From Janthinobacterium violaceinigrum (lineage in GTDB: Bacteria; Pseudomonadota; Gammaproteobacteria; Burkholderiales; Burkholderiaceae_D): a DNA stretch of 64,000 bases. Positions 30,199-38,997 of this stretch are shown here, piece after piece (the first letter of the stretch is position 1; each line of letters begins with the position of its first letter). A program made the position numbers and the translations under genes. Below the pieces are notes generated by a model. That model was not told the origin of the DNA and did not search any database. It worked only from the letters and a program-made list of their open reading frames with translations. The stretch lies in assembly GCF_009208555.1 (NCBI RefSeq), contig NZ_WFLI01000025.1:1-64000 (forward strand). Direction: 5' to 3'.

Positions 30199-30921
30199 AT
30201 GAATCACGCTTCCTCTTACGCTTCCCGCGCCACGCCGGTCCGCCGCCAGCAGGGCAATACGCTGGTCGGCATCATCATCGGCCTGGTCATCGGCCTGGGC
30301 ATCGCCGTGGTGGTCGCCCTGGTGATCACCAAGGGCGCCTCGCCCTTCACCGACAAGTCGCCCAAGGCCGGCAAATCGGCCGAACCGACGGCTGGCCAGA
30401 TCGCCGACCCGAACAAGCCGATGTACGGCAACAAGGAAGCGGCCAAGGAAGCGGCGCGCGACTTCTCCAAGGAGCCACGCGAAATCACCACGCCGACGCA
30501 GCCCGCTGCGCCGGCACCGGCGCCAGCTCCCGTGCAGCAGCCGAAGGCGCCGCCGCCAGACGCGCTGCAGGAATTGATCGGCACCCTGAAGGACAAGCCG
30601 ACGCCGAAAACGCCGGCGGCCGCTCCGGCGGCACAGGCCAAGGCCGAGACGAAAGCCGACGCCAAGGCCGATGCAGCCAGCGACAAATGGATTTATTATC
30701 TGCAGGCCGGCGCCTTCCATGACATGTCGGACGCCGAAAGCACGCGCGGCAAACTGGCGCTGCTCGGCTTCGAAGCGGCCATCAGCGACCGCAGCACCGA
30801 TGCCGGCGTGCTGCACCGCGTGCGCATCGGGCCGTTCAACCAGCTCGAAGCGATGAACCGCGCACGTACCAAACTGTCCGAAAACGGCATCGATGTCGCC
30901 GTCGTCCGCAACCAAAAATAA
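30199..30921 (+). CDS. SPOR domain membrane protein (FtsN-like layout)
   Basis: A 240-residue type II membrane protein. A short basic cytoplasmic end is followed by one transmembrane helix (about 25-47; LVGIIIGLVIGLGIAVVVAL), a long Pro/Ala-rich periplasmic linker and a C-terminal SPOR domain (about 165-240; YYLQAGAFHDMSDAESTRGK, VRIGPFNQLEAMNRARTKL). SPOR domains bind denuded glycan strands at the septum, so a division or envelope role is likely. The position directly behind argS matches FtsN-type genes of other proteobacteria. It starts 20 bases after argS, and dsbA follows after 9 bases. Confidence 0.9.
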   Translation: MNHASSYASRATPVRRQQGNTLVGIIIGLVIGLGIAVVVALVITKGASPFTDKSPKAGKSAEPTAGQIADPNKPMYGNKEAAKEAARDFSKEPREITTPTQPAAPAPAPAPVQQPKAPPPDALQELIGTLKDKPTPKTPAAAPAAQAKAETKADAKADAASDKWIYYLQAGAFHDMSDAESTRGKLALLGFEAAISDRSTDAGVLHRVRIGPFNQLEAMNRARTKLSENGIDVAVVRNQK

Positions 30922-30930
30922 GGAACCAGC

Positions 30931-31602
30931 ATGCGTTTTCTGAAGAAAGTCCTGTTCGCCGCCGCCCTGTGCACCGCCGCCATGGGGGCATCGGCCTCGC
31001 CGGCCGATCCGAAAAACGGCGTCGAGTACGAAACCCTGGCCACGCCGCAGGCGACGGAATCGGGCAAGAAGATCGAAGTGACGGAATTCTTCGCCTATTA
31101 CTGCCCGCATTGCAACGTGCTCGAGCCGCAACTGGCGGCCTGGGTCAAGAAACAGGGCGACAACATCGTCTTCAAGCGCGTGCACGTGTCGCGCGATGAC
31201 AGCGTGGCGCCGCAGCAGCGCCTGTTCTTCACCCTGCAAGCCATGGGCCTGATCGACAAGCTGCACACCAGCGTCTTCCACGCCATGCACGTGGAGCGCA
31301 ACCGCCTGAACACGGACGACGCCGTATTCGACTTCGTCGCCAAGCAGGGCGTGGACCGCCAGAAGTTCATCGACACCTACCGTTCGATGGGTATCTCAGC
31401 CCGCGTGCGCCGCGCAGACGCCATGATGCAAGGCTATAACGTGACGTTCTGGCCCATGATCGCCATCGACGGCCGCTACATCACCTCGCCATCGCAGGCG
31501 GATCAAGGCAGCAAGTCGGCCAAGAACGAAGAGCAGTTGAACGCCCAGGCGCTCACCGTGATGGACGTGCTGGTTGCGAAAGCCAAAGCGGAAAAGAAAT
31601 AA
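30931..31602 (+). CDS. dsbA: Thiol:disulfide interchange protein DsbA
   Basis: A 223-residue periplasmic oxidase of the thioredoxin fold that forms disulfides in exported proteins. The signal peptide ends MGASA before SPADPK. The active site CPHC lies in FFAYYCPHCNVLEP. The cis-Pro loop reads VTFWPMIAIDG, with Trp before the Pro where DsbA proteins usually have Val or Thr; this may tune redox or substrate binding. AAGGAA precedes the ATG, 9 bases after the SPOR gene. The partner DsbB is not in the window. Confidence 0.94.
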   Translation: MRFLKKVLFAAALCTAAMGASASPADPKNGVEYETLATPQATESGKKIEVTEFFAYYCPHCNVLEPQLAAWVKKQGDNIVFKRVHVSRDDSVAPQQRLFFTLQAMGLIDKLHTSVFHAMHVERNRLNTDDAVFDFVAKQGVDRQKFIDTYRSMGISARVRRADAMMQGYNVTFWPMIAIDGRYITSPSQADQGSKSAKNEEQLNAQALTVMDVLVAKAKAEKK

Positions 31603-31648
31603 GCATGTCTACCTCCCTGGCGCAGCCCCGGCACGCGCGCATCGCCTG

Positions 31649-32431
31649 ATGCACAGCGTTTTCATCACGGGGGCGTCGAGCGGACTGGGCGCCGCCCTGG
31701 CGCTGCAGTACGCGCGCCAGGGCGCCCGACTGGGCCTGCTGGCCCGCCGCGGCGAAACCCTGCAGCAACTGATCGCCTCCCTGCCCCACCCCGAACGCCA
31801 CCGTGCCTACGCCGTCGATGTGTGCGACCACGCCGCCCTGAAAAACGCGGCGCACGACTTCATCGCCCATGCGGGGCGCATCGATGTCGTCATCGCCAGC
31901 GCCGGCGTATCGTACGGCACCTTGACCGAACACGCGGAAGACCTCGACGCCTTCGCGCGCCTCATGGCCATCAACGTCACGGCCACCGTCGCCACCTTCG
32001 CTCCCTTCATCGCCACCATGCAGCAGCAAGGCAGCGGACGCCTGGTGGGCATCGGCAGCGTGGCGGGCATCCGCGGCCTGCCCGGCGCCGAAGCGTACAG
32101 CGCCTCGAAGGCGGCCGTCATCAGCTACTGCGAATCGCTGCGCCTGGAATTGAAACCTGCGGGCGTCAAGGTCGTCACCATCACGCCCGGCTACATCGAC
32201 ACGCCGATGACGCGGCATAACGCCTACCGCATGCCCTTCCTGATGCCGGCCGAAAAATTCGCCGCACGCGCCGCGCGCGCCATCGCCGACGGCGACAGCT
32301 ACCGCGTGATCCCGTGGCAGATGGGCGTCGTCGCCAAGCTGCTGCGCGCGCTGCCCAATGCCGTCTACGACATGGCCTTCGCCAACGCGCCGCACAAGGC
32401 GCGCAGCAAGCCATCCGGCGACAGCCAGTAA
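31649..32431 (+). CDS. Short-chain dehydrogenase/reductase
   Basis: A 260-residue classical SDR with the NAD(P)-binding TGASSGLGAAL at the N-terminus, the NAG-type loop ASAGVSYG, the catalytic Ser of IGSVAG, and the YxxxK pair in YSASKAAVISY. The Arg-rich ARRGE after the second strand favours NADP. The substrate is unknown. Its ATG overlaps, as TGATG, the stop of a 14-codon frame (31605-31649) that starts just after dsbA; there is no ribosome site of its own, so translational coupling is possible. It is followed by birA after 15 bases. Confidence 0.9.
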   Translation: MHSVFITGASSGLGAALALQYARQGARLGLLARRGETLQQLIASLPHPERHRAYAVDVCDHAALKNAAHDFIAHAGRIDVVIASAGVSYGTLTEHAEDLDAFARLMAINVTATVATFAPFIATMQQQGSGRLVGIGSVAGIRGLPGAEAYSASKAAVISYCESLRLELKPAGVKVVTITPGYIDTPMTRHNAYRMPFLMPAEKFAARAARAIADGDSYRVIPWQMGVVAKLLRALPNAVYDMAFANAPHKARSKPSGDSQ

Positions 32432-32446
32432 AACCATTTCCTCACC

Positions 32447-33241
32447 ATGACGAAGCATTCAGACCTGAACAGCGCGGCCATCGCCGCCCATTGCGCCACG
32501 GGCGCCTCCCACGTGGCCATCGAAGTGGTCGACGAAACGGGATCGACCAACGCCGACCTGCTGGCGCGCTGCGCCACCCTGGCCGGCCCCACCTTGCGTA
32601 TCGCCGGCCAGCAGACTGCCGGACGGGGGCGCGCCGGACGGCCCTGGGTGTCGCAGGCCGACGCCAGCCTGATGTTCTCGCTGGCCTGGCGCTTCAAGGG
32701 GCCGCTGCACGGGATGGTGGGCCTGCCCCTGGCCGTCGGCGTGGCGCTGGCCGAAAGCATGACGGCGCTGGGCGTGCCGGTGCAATTGAAGTGGCCGAAC
32801 GACATGCTCAAGGATGGCCACAAACTGGCCGGCATCCTCGTCGAAACGCAGCAGGCAGCCGATGGCGGCGTGTGGGCCGTCATCGGCTGCGGCATCAATT
32901 TGCTGATGCCCGATGCGCTGGAGCAGCAGATCGGGCGCAGCGTCTCGGCCGTGCCCTGGCTGGCGCAGATGGAGCGCAACACCCTGGTCGCGGCGCTCCT
33001 GAGCCGCCTGGCCGGCGTGCTGGCCGAATTCGATGACACGGGCTTCGCGCCTTTTGCCGAACGCTGGAACCTGCTCCACGCCTGGCAGGACCAGCACGTG
33101 AAGATCCTCGACAACGGCCAGCTGCTGCAGCAAGGCGTGGCCGCTGGCGTGGACCACCTGGGCCGTTTGCTGCTGCACACCGATGGGGGCCTGCAGGAAG
33201 TCATGTCCGGCGACGTGTCCTTGCGCCTGGCGGGGGAGTAA
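32447..33241 (+). CDS. birA: Biotin--[acetyl-CoA-carboxylase] ligase
   Basis: A 264-residue biotin protein ligase that charges the biotin carrier of acetyl-CoA carboxylase. It has the ETGSTNADLL start of the catalytic domain, the biotinyl-AMP loop TAGRGRAGRPW, KWPNDMLKDGHKLAGILVE and a C-terminal SH3-like part. The N-terminal DNA-binding domain of E. coli BirA is absent, so it does not act as a biotin-operon repressor. It is followed by coaX after 4 bases. Confidence 0.95.
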   Translation: MTKHSDLNSAAIAAHCATGASHVAIEVVDETGSTNADLLARCATLAGPTLRIAGQQTAGRGRAGRPWVSQADASLMFSLAWRFKGPLHGMVGLPLAVGVALAESMTALGVPVQLKWPNDMLKDGHKLAGILVETQQAADGGVWAVIGCGINLLMPDALEQQIGRSVSAVPWLAQMERNTLVAALLSRLAGVLAEFDDTGFAPFAERWNLLHAWQDQHVKILDNGQLLQQGVAAGVDHLGRLLLHTDGGLQEVMSGDVSLRLAGE

Positions 33242-33245
33242 GCGC

Positions 33246-34004
33246 ATGCTGCTGCTGATAGACGCCGGCAATACACGCATCAAATGGGCGCTCGTGGCCG
33301 CCGATAGTGCCGCCGGCGGCTGGCTGGCCAGCGGCGCCGTCGCGCATGCGCAGATCGACACACTGGCCGCGCAGTGGGCCGGCCTCGCCATCAGCACAGC
33401 GCTGCTGTCGAACGTGGCAGGCACCGTCATCGGCATGCGCCTGCGCGCCATGCTGCCGGTAGCGCCCTGCGACTTCACCTCGCAGCCGCAGCTGGCGGGA
33501 TTAAAGAATGGCTACCGCACGCCGTCGCAGCTCGGTTGCGACCGTTTTGCCGCCGCCATCGGCGCGCAGGCGCTGGCGCCTGGCCAGGCCGTCATCGTCG
33601 CCAACTGCGGCACCGCCACCACCATCGACGCCGTCACGGCAGATGGCGTTTTTCTCGGCGGGATGATCTTGCCGGGACTGGGATTGATGGCCAGTTCGCT
33701 GGCACGCAACACGGCGCAGCTGCCGCAAATCGCCAGCGACGCCATGCTGCCGGCCGGCTTCGCCGACAACACGGACGACGCCATCCTCTCCGGCTGTCTG
33801 GCGGCGCAGGCGGGCGCCATCGAACGGGCCGTGCGCATGCACGGCGCCAGCGCCTGCCTGCTGTCCGGCGGCGCCGCGCCGCGCATCGCGCCGGCACTGG
33901 CGCTGGCGGTACCGCTGCACCTGGTGGACAATATCGTCATGATCGGGCTGCAGGCGGCCGCGCGCACCGGAGCAGCGGGAACACAAGGAAACCACGTATG
34001 CTGA
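33246..34004 (+). CDS. coaX: Type III pantothenate kinase
   Basis: A 252-residue CoaX that phosphorylates pantothenate in the first step of coenzyme A synthesis; this type is not inhibited by CoA. Seen motifs are LLIDAGNTRIKWAL (phosphate-binding start), YRTPSQLGCDRFAA and NCGTATTIDAV. ATG 33246 follows a GGGGAG ribosome site and the birA stop. The birA-coaX pair is a common betaproteobacterial arrangement. Its end overlaps the next gene by 7 bases. Confidence 0.96.
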   Translation: MLLLIDAGNTRIKWALVAADSAAGGWLASGAVAHAQIDTLAAQWAGLAISTALLSNVAGTVIGMRLRAMLPVAPCDFTSQPQLAGLKNGYRTPSQLGCDRFAAAIGAQALAPGQAVIVANCGTATTIDAVTADGVFLGGMILPGLGLMASSLARNTAQLPQIASDAMLPAGFADNTDDAILSGCLAAQAGAIERAVRMHGASACLLSGGAAPRIAPALALAVPLHLVDNIVMIGLQAAARTGAAGTQGNHVC

Positions 34005-34705
34005 AATTCGTCTTCTGGCTGCTGGCCGGCGTCAACCTGCTGGTGCTGGCCATCGGCCAGGGTTATCTGGGCAGTTTCCGTAGCGAGACGCGCGAACCGG
34101 CGCGCCTGAAAAACCAGCTGCAGGCCGGCAAGCTCACCTTGCTGACGCAGGAGCAGGCCACGGCGCCCGCTGCGCCACCGGCCGCCGACGACGCGGCGAC
34201 ACCGGCAACGGCCGCTCCGGCCGCTCCCGCGCCGCCGCCATCGTATGCCTGCACGGAAGTGGGCAATTTCCTGCTGGCGGACGGACGCCGCTTCGAAGCG
34301 CAAGTGGCCGCCCTGGACCTGGGCGACCGCCAGTCGCGCCGCAACGTGGCCGGCCAGGAGATTTCCAGCTACATGGTGTACATCCCGCCGCAGGGCAGCA
34401 AGGAAGGCGCCGACCGCAAGGCGGGCGAATTGAAGCAGCTGGGCGTGACGAACTACTTCATCATGAACGAAGTCAGCCCGCAGCGCTGGGGCATTTCATT
34501 GGGTGTATTCAAATCGGAAAACAGCGCGCAAAGCCAGCTGGCAGCGCTCAACAAGCAGGGCGTGCACAGCGCCCGCATCGCGCCGCGCTACAGCGCCAGC
34601 AAGCAGATGGCCTACCGCTTCCGCGACCTCGACGCCGCCACGCGCGCGCGGCTGGAAAAGATCAAGGCGCAGTTCCCGGAGCAGGAACTGCGCAACTGCA
34701 AATAA
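33998..34705 (+). CDS. SPOR domain protein with N-terminal membrane anchor
   Basis: This encodes 235 residues with a hydrophobic N-terminus (LKFVFWLLAGVNLLVLAIGQ) that works as anchor or uncleaved signal. A Pro/Ala-rich linker (about 50-85) precedes a C-terminal SPOR-type domain (about 120-205; YMVYIPPQGSKEGADRKAGE, ISLGVFKSENSAQSQLAAL). It overlaps coaX by 7 bases, so it is co-translated with it. Proteins of this kind after coaX are common in this group. Function is inferred only from the domain: peptidoglycan binding at the envelope. Confidence 0.87.
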   Translation: MLKFVFWLLAGVNLLVLAIGQGYLGSFRSETREPARLKNQLQAGKLTLLTQEQATAPAAPPAADDAATPATAAPAAPAPPPSYACTEVGNFLLADGRRFEAQVAALDLGDRQSRRNVAGQEISSYMVYIPPQGSKEGADRKAGELKQLGVTNYFIMNEVSPQRWGISLGVFKSENSAQSQLAALNKQGVHSARIAPRYSASKQMAYRFRDLDAATRARLEKIKAQFPEQELRNCK

Positions 34706-34767
34706 GCACCTGAGCAAACCTGCTGCGCGTCGCGCTGTGCGCACCTGCGATGCGCGCTGCGGTTCAG
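34706..34767. repeat. Short relative of the ERIC-like repeat at 42367-42486
   Basis: Right behind a stop codon, GCACCTGA is followed by CTGCTGCGCGTCGCG and then by a diverged stretch resembling CGATGC...CTG. The same blocks in the same order begin the larger element after gatC. This copy is about 60 bases and lacks the second half. It lies between two converging genes and could fold or help end transcription. Confidence 0.6.
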
Positions 34768-34776
34768 TCCCGTGCC

Positions 34777-35829
34777 TTATCGTTGGATGACGATCGGCTT
34801 GATGCCGGTCGATTCCGGCAGATTCGCCGCCGCCCGCGCCGCTTCGGCGCGGCTGGAAAACGGTCCGCCGTACAGGCGGAACAGATTACCGGCCTGTACC
34901 ACGCCCAGCGTTCCCAGAGCCGCCGCGTAGGGCGCCAGGCGCGAACGCCCCATTTCCGCATTGTCGGCGCGCGAGTAGGCGCCCAGCTGCAGATAGAAGC
35001 CGCTGGCCAGCGCCGCCGGAGCAGGCATGGCCACCGTCGCATCGACGGGCAGCATCTGCGTCGACACTTCCGGCTGCACCACGGCGCCCGTTTCCACTGG
35101 CGTATCGATGGAAATGGCGACCACGGAAGGCACCGGCTTGGGCGCCGCCCTGGCGGCCAGGATGGCATCGATGTCGGCCGGCAGCAGCCGCTCGACGACC
35201 ACCTGGTGGCTGCCCTTGCCCAGGAAGCCCAGTTTCAGCGCCGCCGTGTAGGACACGTCGATCACGCGCGTGGCGTGGAACGGACCGCGGTCATTGATGC
35301 GCACGATCACCTGCTCGCCGCTGTCGATGCTCGTCACGCGCGCATACGATGGAATCGGCAAGGTCGGATGGGCCGCCGTCATCTTGTACATATCGTAGAT
35401 TTCGCCCGACGAGGTGCGCTGGCCATGGAATTTCTTGCCATACCAGGTGCCCGTGCCCGTCTGCTTGAACGGTTCGTTGTCGGTGATCGGGGTATACGTC
35501 TTGCCAAACACGACATAGGGACGGTTCGAGCGCGTCGAATACGGCTCGTTGCGCACTTCCGCATCGGGCACGTCGCGCAGGTTGGCGGGCGGATTGTCGC
35601 CCGGGCCGTCATCCTTGTAGTAGCCGCCGCGCCCGGAGCCGGCCGCCGGCAGCGCGGGCAAGGTGGGGTCCTGGCGCACGGGGGACTTGACCTTGCCGCC
35701 CGGCGGCATGGGCACGTTGGCCGGCGGCTTTTGCGGCGTGGTGCCGCAGGCGGCCAGGGTCAGCAAGACCGCCAGCAGTGTGGCAACATTCAGCCCGCGC
35801 ATGGCGAAGGTATCGACAGGCGCGCGCAT
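34777..35829 (-). CDS. rlpA: Septal ring lytic transglycosylase RlpA family lipoprotein
   Basis: A 350-residue outer-membrane lipoprotein (lipobox LAAC after MRGLNVATLLAVLLT). The double-psi beta-barrel (about 115-215) carries GTGTWYGKKFHGQRTSSGE, MTAAHPTLPIPSYARV and VRINDRGPF with the catalytic-type Asp. A C-terminal SPOR domain (about 275-350; YLQLGAYSRADNAEMGRSRL) targets denuded glycans. It cleaves naked peptidoglycan strands. The start ATG 35829 overlaps the rodA stop as TGATG, so the pair is coupled. This is the normal last gene of the elongation cluster. Confidence 0.95.
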   Translation of the reverse strand: MRAPVDTFAMRGLNVATLLAVLLTLAACGTTPQKPPANVPMPPGGKVKSPVRQDPTLPALPAAGSGRGGYYKDDGPGDNPPANLRDVPDAEVRNEPYSTRSNRPYVVFGKTYTPITDNEPFKQTGTGTWYGKKFHGQRTSSGEIYDMYKMTAAHPTLPIPSYARVTSIDSGEQVIVRINDRGPFHATRVIDVSYTAALKLGFLGKGSHQVVVERLLPADIDAILAARAAPKPVPSVVAISIDTPVETGAVVQPEVSTQMLPVDATVAMPAPAALASGFYLQLGAYSRADNAEMGRSRLAPYAAALGTLGVVQAGNLFRLYGGPFSSRAEAARAAANLPESTGIKPIVIQR

Positions 35830-36944
35830 CAGGTCTGCACCAGCTTGCGATGGCGCTGAATGCTCATCAGGATACCGGTGGCCACGCCCAGGGTCAGCAG
35901 CGCCGTGCCGCCGTAGCTGAGGAAAGGCAGGGGCACGCCGACCACCGGCACGATGCCGCTGACCATGCCCATGTTAACAAACGCATACGTAAAGAAAATC
36001 ATAGTTATCGCTCCTGCCAGCAGGCGAGTGAAAAAACTGGGGGCGTTGGCGGCGATCATCATCCCCCGTCCCACCAGCAGCAAATACATCAGCATCAGGA
36101 TCAAATTGCCCACCAGGCCGAACTCCTCCGAATACACGGCGAAGATGAAGTCGGTCGTGCGCTCCGGGACGAACTCCAGATGGGCCTGCGTGCCGTGCGT
36201 CCATCCCTTGCCCGTCATGCCGCCGGAACCGATGGCGATGATGGACTGGATGATATGGAAGCCCTTGCCCAGCGGGTCCTTGGTCGGGTCGATCAGCATC
36301 ATCACGCGGTCGCGCTGGTAATCATGCAGGTGCGACCAGGCGATGGGCAGGCAGGAAACAAAGGTGATCAGCAGGCCGGCGAGCACTTTCCACGACAGGC
36401 CGGCCAGGAAGATCACGGTAAAGCCGGCCGCCACCACCAGCAGCGCCGTGCCCAGATCGGGCTGGCGCGCGATCAGGTAGACGGGCACCAGCAGCAGCAC
36501 GGCCGCCATCAGGAACGATTTCCAGCGCAGGGCGCCCGCATTGTGCTGGAAGAACCAGGCCAGCATCAGCGGCGTGGCGATCTTCAGGAACTCGGAAGGC
36601 TGGATGTCGATCACGCCGATATGCAGCCAGCGCCGCGCACCGAGCTTGATCGTGCCGAACAGCGCCACGGCCACCAGCAATATCACCGAGACCGTATACG
36701 CGGGCACGGCGATGCGCATCATCATCTGCGGCGTGACGTTGGCCGCCACCCACATGACGAAAAAGCACAGCAGGATGTTGCGCAGGTGATCCTCGATCTT
36801 GCCGGGAATGCCGATGCTGGCCGAATACAGGGTCAGCAGGCTGGTGCTGAGCAGCATCAGGATGATGATCATCAGCGGCGGATCGAATACCGCCAGATAG
36901 GGTTTGGCGCGCCGCCACAGCGAGCGCCTCTCGTTTATGGGCAT
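35829..36944 (-). CDS. rodA: Peptidoglycan glycosyltransferase RodA
   Basis: A 371-residue SEDS-family polymerase of the cell-elongation complex, with about ten transmembrane helices. Family blocks include RWLHIGVIDIQPSEFLKI, ARQPDLGTALLV, GKGWTHGTQAHLEFVPERTTDF split over 20-residue stretches, and the C-terminal PVVGVPLPFLSYGGTALLT. ATG 36944 has AAGGAAG upstream; longer in-frame sequence above it is a duplicated segment and not part of the protein. It works with the PBP2 encoded directly upstream. Confidence 0.96.
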   Translation of the reverse strand: MPINERRSLWRRAKPYLAVFDPPLMIIILMLLSTSLLTLYSASIGIPGKIEDHLRNILLCFFVMWVAANVTPQMMMRIAVPAYTVSVILLVAVALFGTIKLGARRWLHIGVIDIQPSEFLKIATPLMLAWFFQHNAGALRWKSFLMAAVLLLVPVYLIARQPDLGTALLVVAAGFTVIFLAGLSWKVLAGLLITFVSCLPIAWSHLHDYQRDRVMMLIDPTKDPLGKGFHIIQSIIAIGSGGMTGKGWTHGTQAHLEFVPERTTDFIFAVYSEEFGLVGNLILMLMYLLLVGRGMMIAANAPSFFTRLLAGAITMIFFTYAFVNMGMVSGIVPVVGVPLPFLSYGGTALLTLGVATGILMSIQRHRKLVQT

Positions 36945-36998
36945 GTGCTTCCTTATTGCCTTGGGGTCTGGCGCGCCGCCATGGCGAGCGCCTCTCGT
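36903..36998. repeat. Short direct repeat spanning the rodA start and upstream spacer
   Basis: Bases 36903-36934, inside rodA codons 4-14, and 36967-36998, in the mrdA-rodA spacer, match at 29 of 32 positions with an offset of 64 bases. This is a small tandem duplication. The spacer copy carries its own ATG-like triplet but no ribosome site. Confidence 0.8.
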
Positions 36999-37011
36999 AA
37001 CAAGAAACGTT

Positions 37012-38985
37012 TCATTGTTGTCTGGCAGGCGCCGCCGGGGCAGCCTGCTCGTCGGTGATTTCTTCCAGGGTGCGCACTTCGTCGACATCTTCCTTGGGCA
37101 CCTTGGTGGTGTCCTTTTCCTTGTCGCTCGGGCGCTTGCCCAGCAGGTAGTAGTCGAGCGCCTTGCGCGCGATCGGCGCGGCCACGCCGGCGCCGAAGCC
37201 CGCGTTTTCCACCACGATGGCAATCGCGATGCGCGGCTTGTCGGCCGGCGCGAAGGCCGTAAACAAGGCATTGTCGCGCAGGCGTTCGGCCAGCAGCTTG
37301 GCATTGTACTTCTCGTTTTTCTTGATGCCCACCACCTGCGCCGTCCCCGTCTTGCCGCCCACCGTGTACTGCACGCCGGCGAAGATGCGCGCGGCCGTGC
37401 CGCCCTGTTCGCTGGTCACGCCCACCATGGCGCGCTTGATGGTGTCGATGTTTTCCTGCTTGAGCGCGATGCGGTAGCTTTCCTTGGGCACCGTCAGGGT
37501 ACGCGCGCGCGTGCTGGCGTCTTCGATGATCTTCACCAGATGCGGCTTCATCACCACGCCGTTATTGGCCAGGTTGGCCGTCGCGTGGGCGATCTGCAGC
37601 GGCGTATAGGAATTGTAGCCGGAGCCGTTACTCACCGAAATCGTGTCGCCGCCCACCCATTTTTTCTGCTGCGGCGTCTTGAAGCGGTTGCGCTTCCATT
37701 CCGTCGACGGCAGCACGCCCGTCTTTTCGTTATTCAGGTCGATGCCCGTCAGCTGGCCGAAGCCGAACGGCTTCATGAAGTCGTGGATGGCGTCGATGCC
37801 CATGTCGCGGCCCAGCTGATAGTAATAGGTATTGCACGAGACGACGATGGACTTGTGCATGTCCACCGTGCCATGGCCGCCTACCTTGTCGTCGCGGAAG
37901 GTATGCCCGCCCAGGATGAAGAAGCCGGGATCGGAAATCGACTGGCTCGGCGTGCGCTTGCCCAGTTCCAGCGCGGCCAGCGCCATGAAGGGCTTGAAGG
38001 TCGAGCCGGGCGCGTAGGTGCCGGACAGGGGACGGTTGACCATCGGCCGGTCCAGCGAGGTATTGAGCTCATTCCAGCTTTGCTGGTCGATGCCGTCGAC
38101 GAACAGGTTGGGGTCGTAGCCGGGCTTGGACACGTAGGCCAGGATGTCGCCCGTGGCCGGGTCGATCGCCACGGCCGCGCCGCGCCATTCGCCGAACGCT
38201 TCCTCGACCACCTTCTGCAGTTCGATGTCGATCGACAGGATCAGGTTGTTGCCAGGCGTGGCCGCCGTGCGCGACAGGGTGCGCATGGCGCGCCCGCCGG
38301 CCGACACTTCCACCTCTTCGTAGCCGGTGGTGCCATGCAGCTGCTTCTCATAGCTTTTTTCCAGGCCTTCCTTGCCGATATGATCGGTGCCGTTGTAGTT
38401 GGCCGCGTCCTCGCCCTCTTCCAGCGCCTTCGCTTCATTGCGGTTGATGCGGCCGATGAAGCCCACCACGTGCGAGGCGATTTCGCCCATCGGATACTGG
38501 CGGAACAGGCGCGCCTGCACCTCCACGCCAGGGAAGCGGAAACGCTGCGCCGTAAAGCGCGCCACTTCTTCGTCCGTCAGGCGCGTGCGCAGCGGCACGC
38601 TGACAAAGTTCTTCGATTCTTCCAGCAGTTTCTTGAAGCGGCGGCGGTCCTTGATGTCGACCTGCACCAGGGTCGACAGCTCGTCGATCACCGAGTCGAG
38701 GCTGGCGCTCAGCTTCGATGGCGTGATTTCCAGCGTATAGGCCGAGTAATTGCGCGCCAATACCACGCCGTTGCGGTCGAGGATCAGGCCGCGCGTGGGC
38801 ACGATGGGCACCACGGCGATGCGGTTGTCCTCGGCCTTGGTGGCGTAATCCTCGTGCTTGATCACCTGCAGCCAGATGAAGCGCGCCAGCAGCAGCGAAA
38901 AGCAGACGAAGACGAGCCCGCCCAGGATGGTCAGGCGCATGCGGAAAAAATGCAGTTCGCGCTCGGTGTTCTTCAGTTCAGTCAT
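37012..38985 (-). CDS. mrdA: Penicillin-binding protein 2
   Basis: A 657-residue class B PBP, the transpeptidase of the elongation complex. It has one N-terminal transmembrane helix (about 18-40), a pedestal/dimerisation domain, and the transpeptidase domain with SxxK at Ser328-Lys331 (GSTFKPF), SxN in ISVSNGSGYN and KTG in VGGKTGTAQVV. E. coli PBP2 has its active Ser at 330. The last 40 residues are charged and then Ala/Pro-rich. It starts 12 bases after mreD and is followed by rodA. Confidence 0.97.
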   Translation of the reverse strand: MTELKNTERELHFFRMRLTILGGLVFVCFSLLLARFIWLQVIKHEDYATKAEDNRIAVVPIVPTRGLILDRNGVVLARNYSAYTLEITPSKLSASLDSVIDELSTLVQVDIKDRRRFKKLLEESKNFVSVPLRTRLTDEEVARFTAQRFRFPGVEVQARLFRQYPMGEIASHVVGFIGRINRNEAKALEEGEDAANYNGTDHIGKEGLEKSYEKQLHGTTGYEEVEVSAGGRAMRTLSRTAATPGNNLILSIDIELQKVVEEAFGEWRGAAVAIDPATGDILAYVSKPGYDPNLFVDGIDQQSWNELNTSLDRPMVNRPLSGTYAPGSTFKPFMALAALELGKRTPSQSISDPGFFILGGHTFRDDKVGGHGTVDMHKSIVVSCNTYYYQLGRDMGIDAIHDFMKPFGFGQLTGIDLNNEKTGVLPSTEWKRNRFKTPQQKKWVGGDTISVSNGSGYNSYTPLQIAHATANLANNGVVMKPHLVKIIEDASTRARTLTVPKESYRIALKQENIDTIKRAMVGVTSEQGGTAARIFAGVQYTVGGKTGTAQVVGIKKNEKYNAKLLAERLRDNALFTAFAPADKPRIAIAIVVENAGFGAGVAAPIARKALDYYLLGKRPSDKEKDTTKVPKEDVDEVRTLEEITDEQAAPAAPARQQ

Positions 38986-38997
38986 GGCAGGCGCCCG

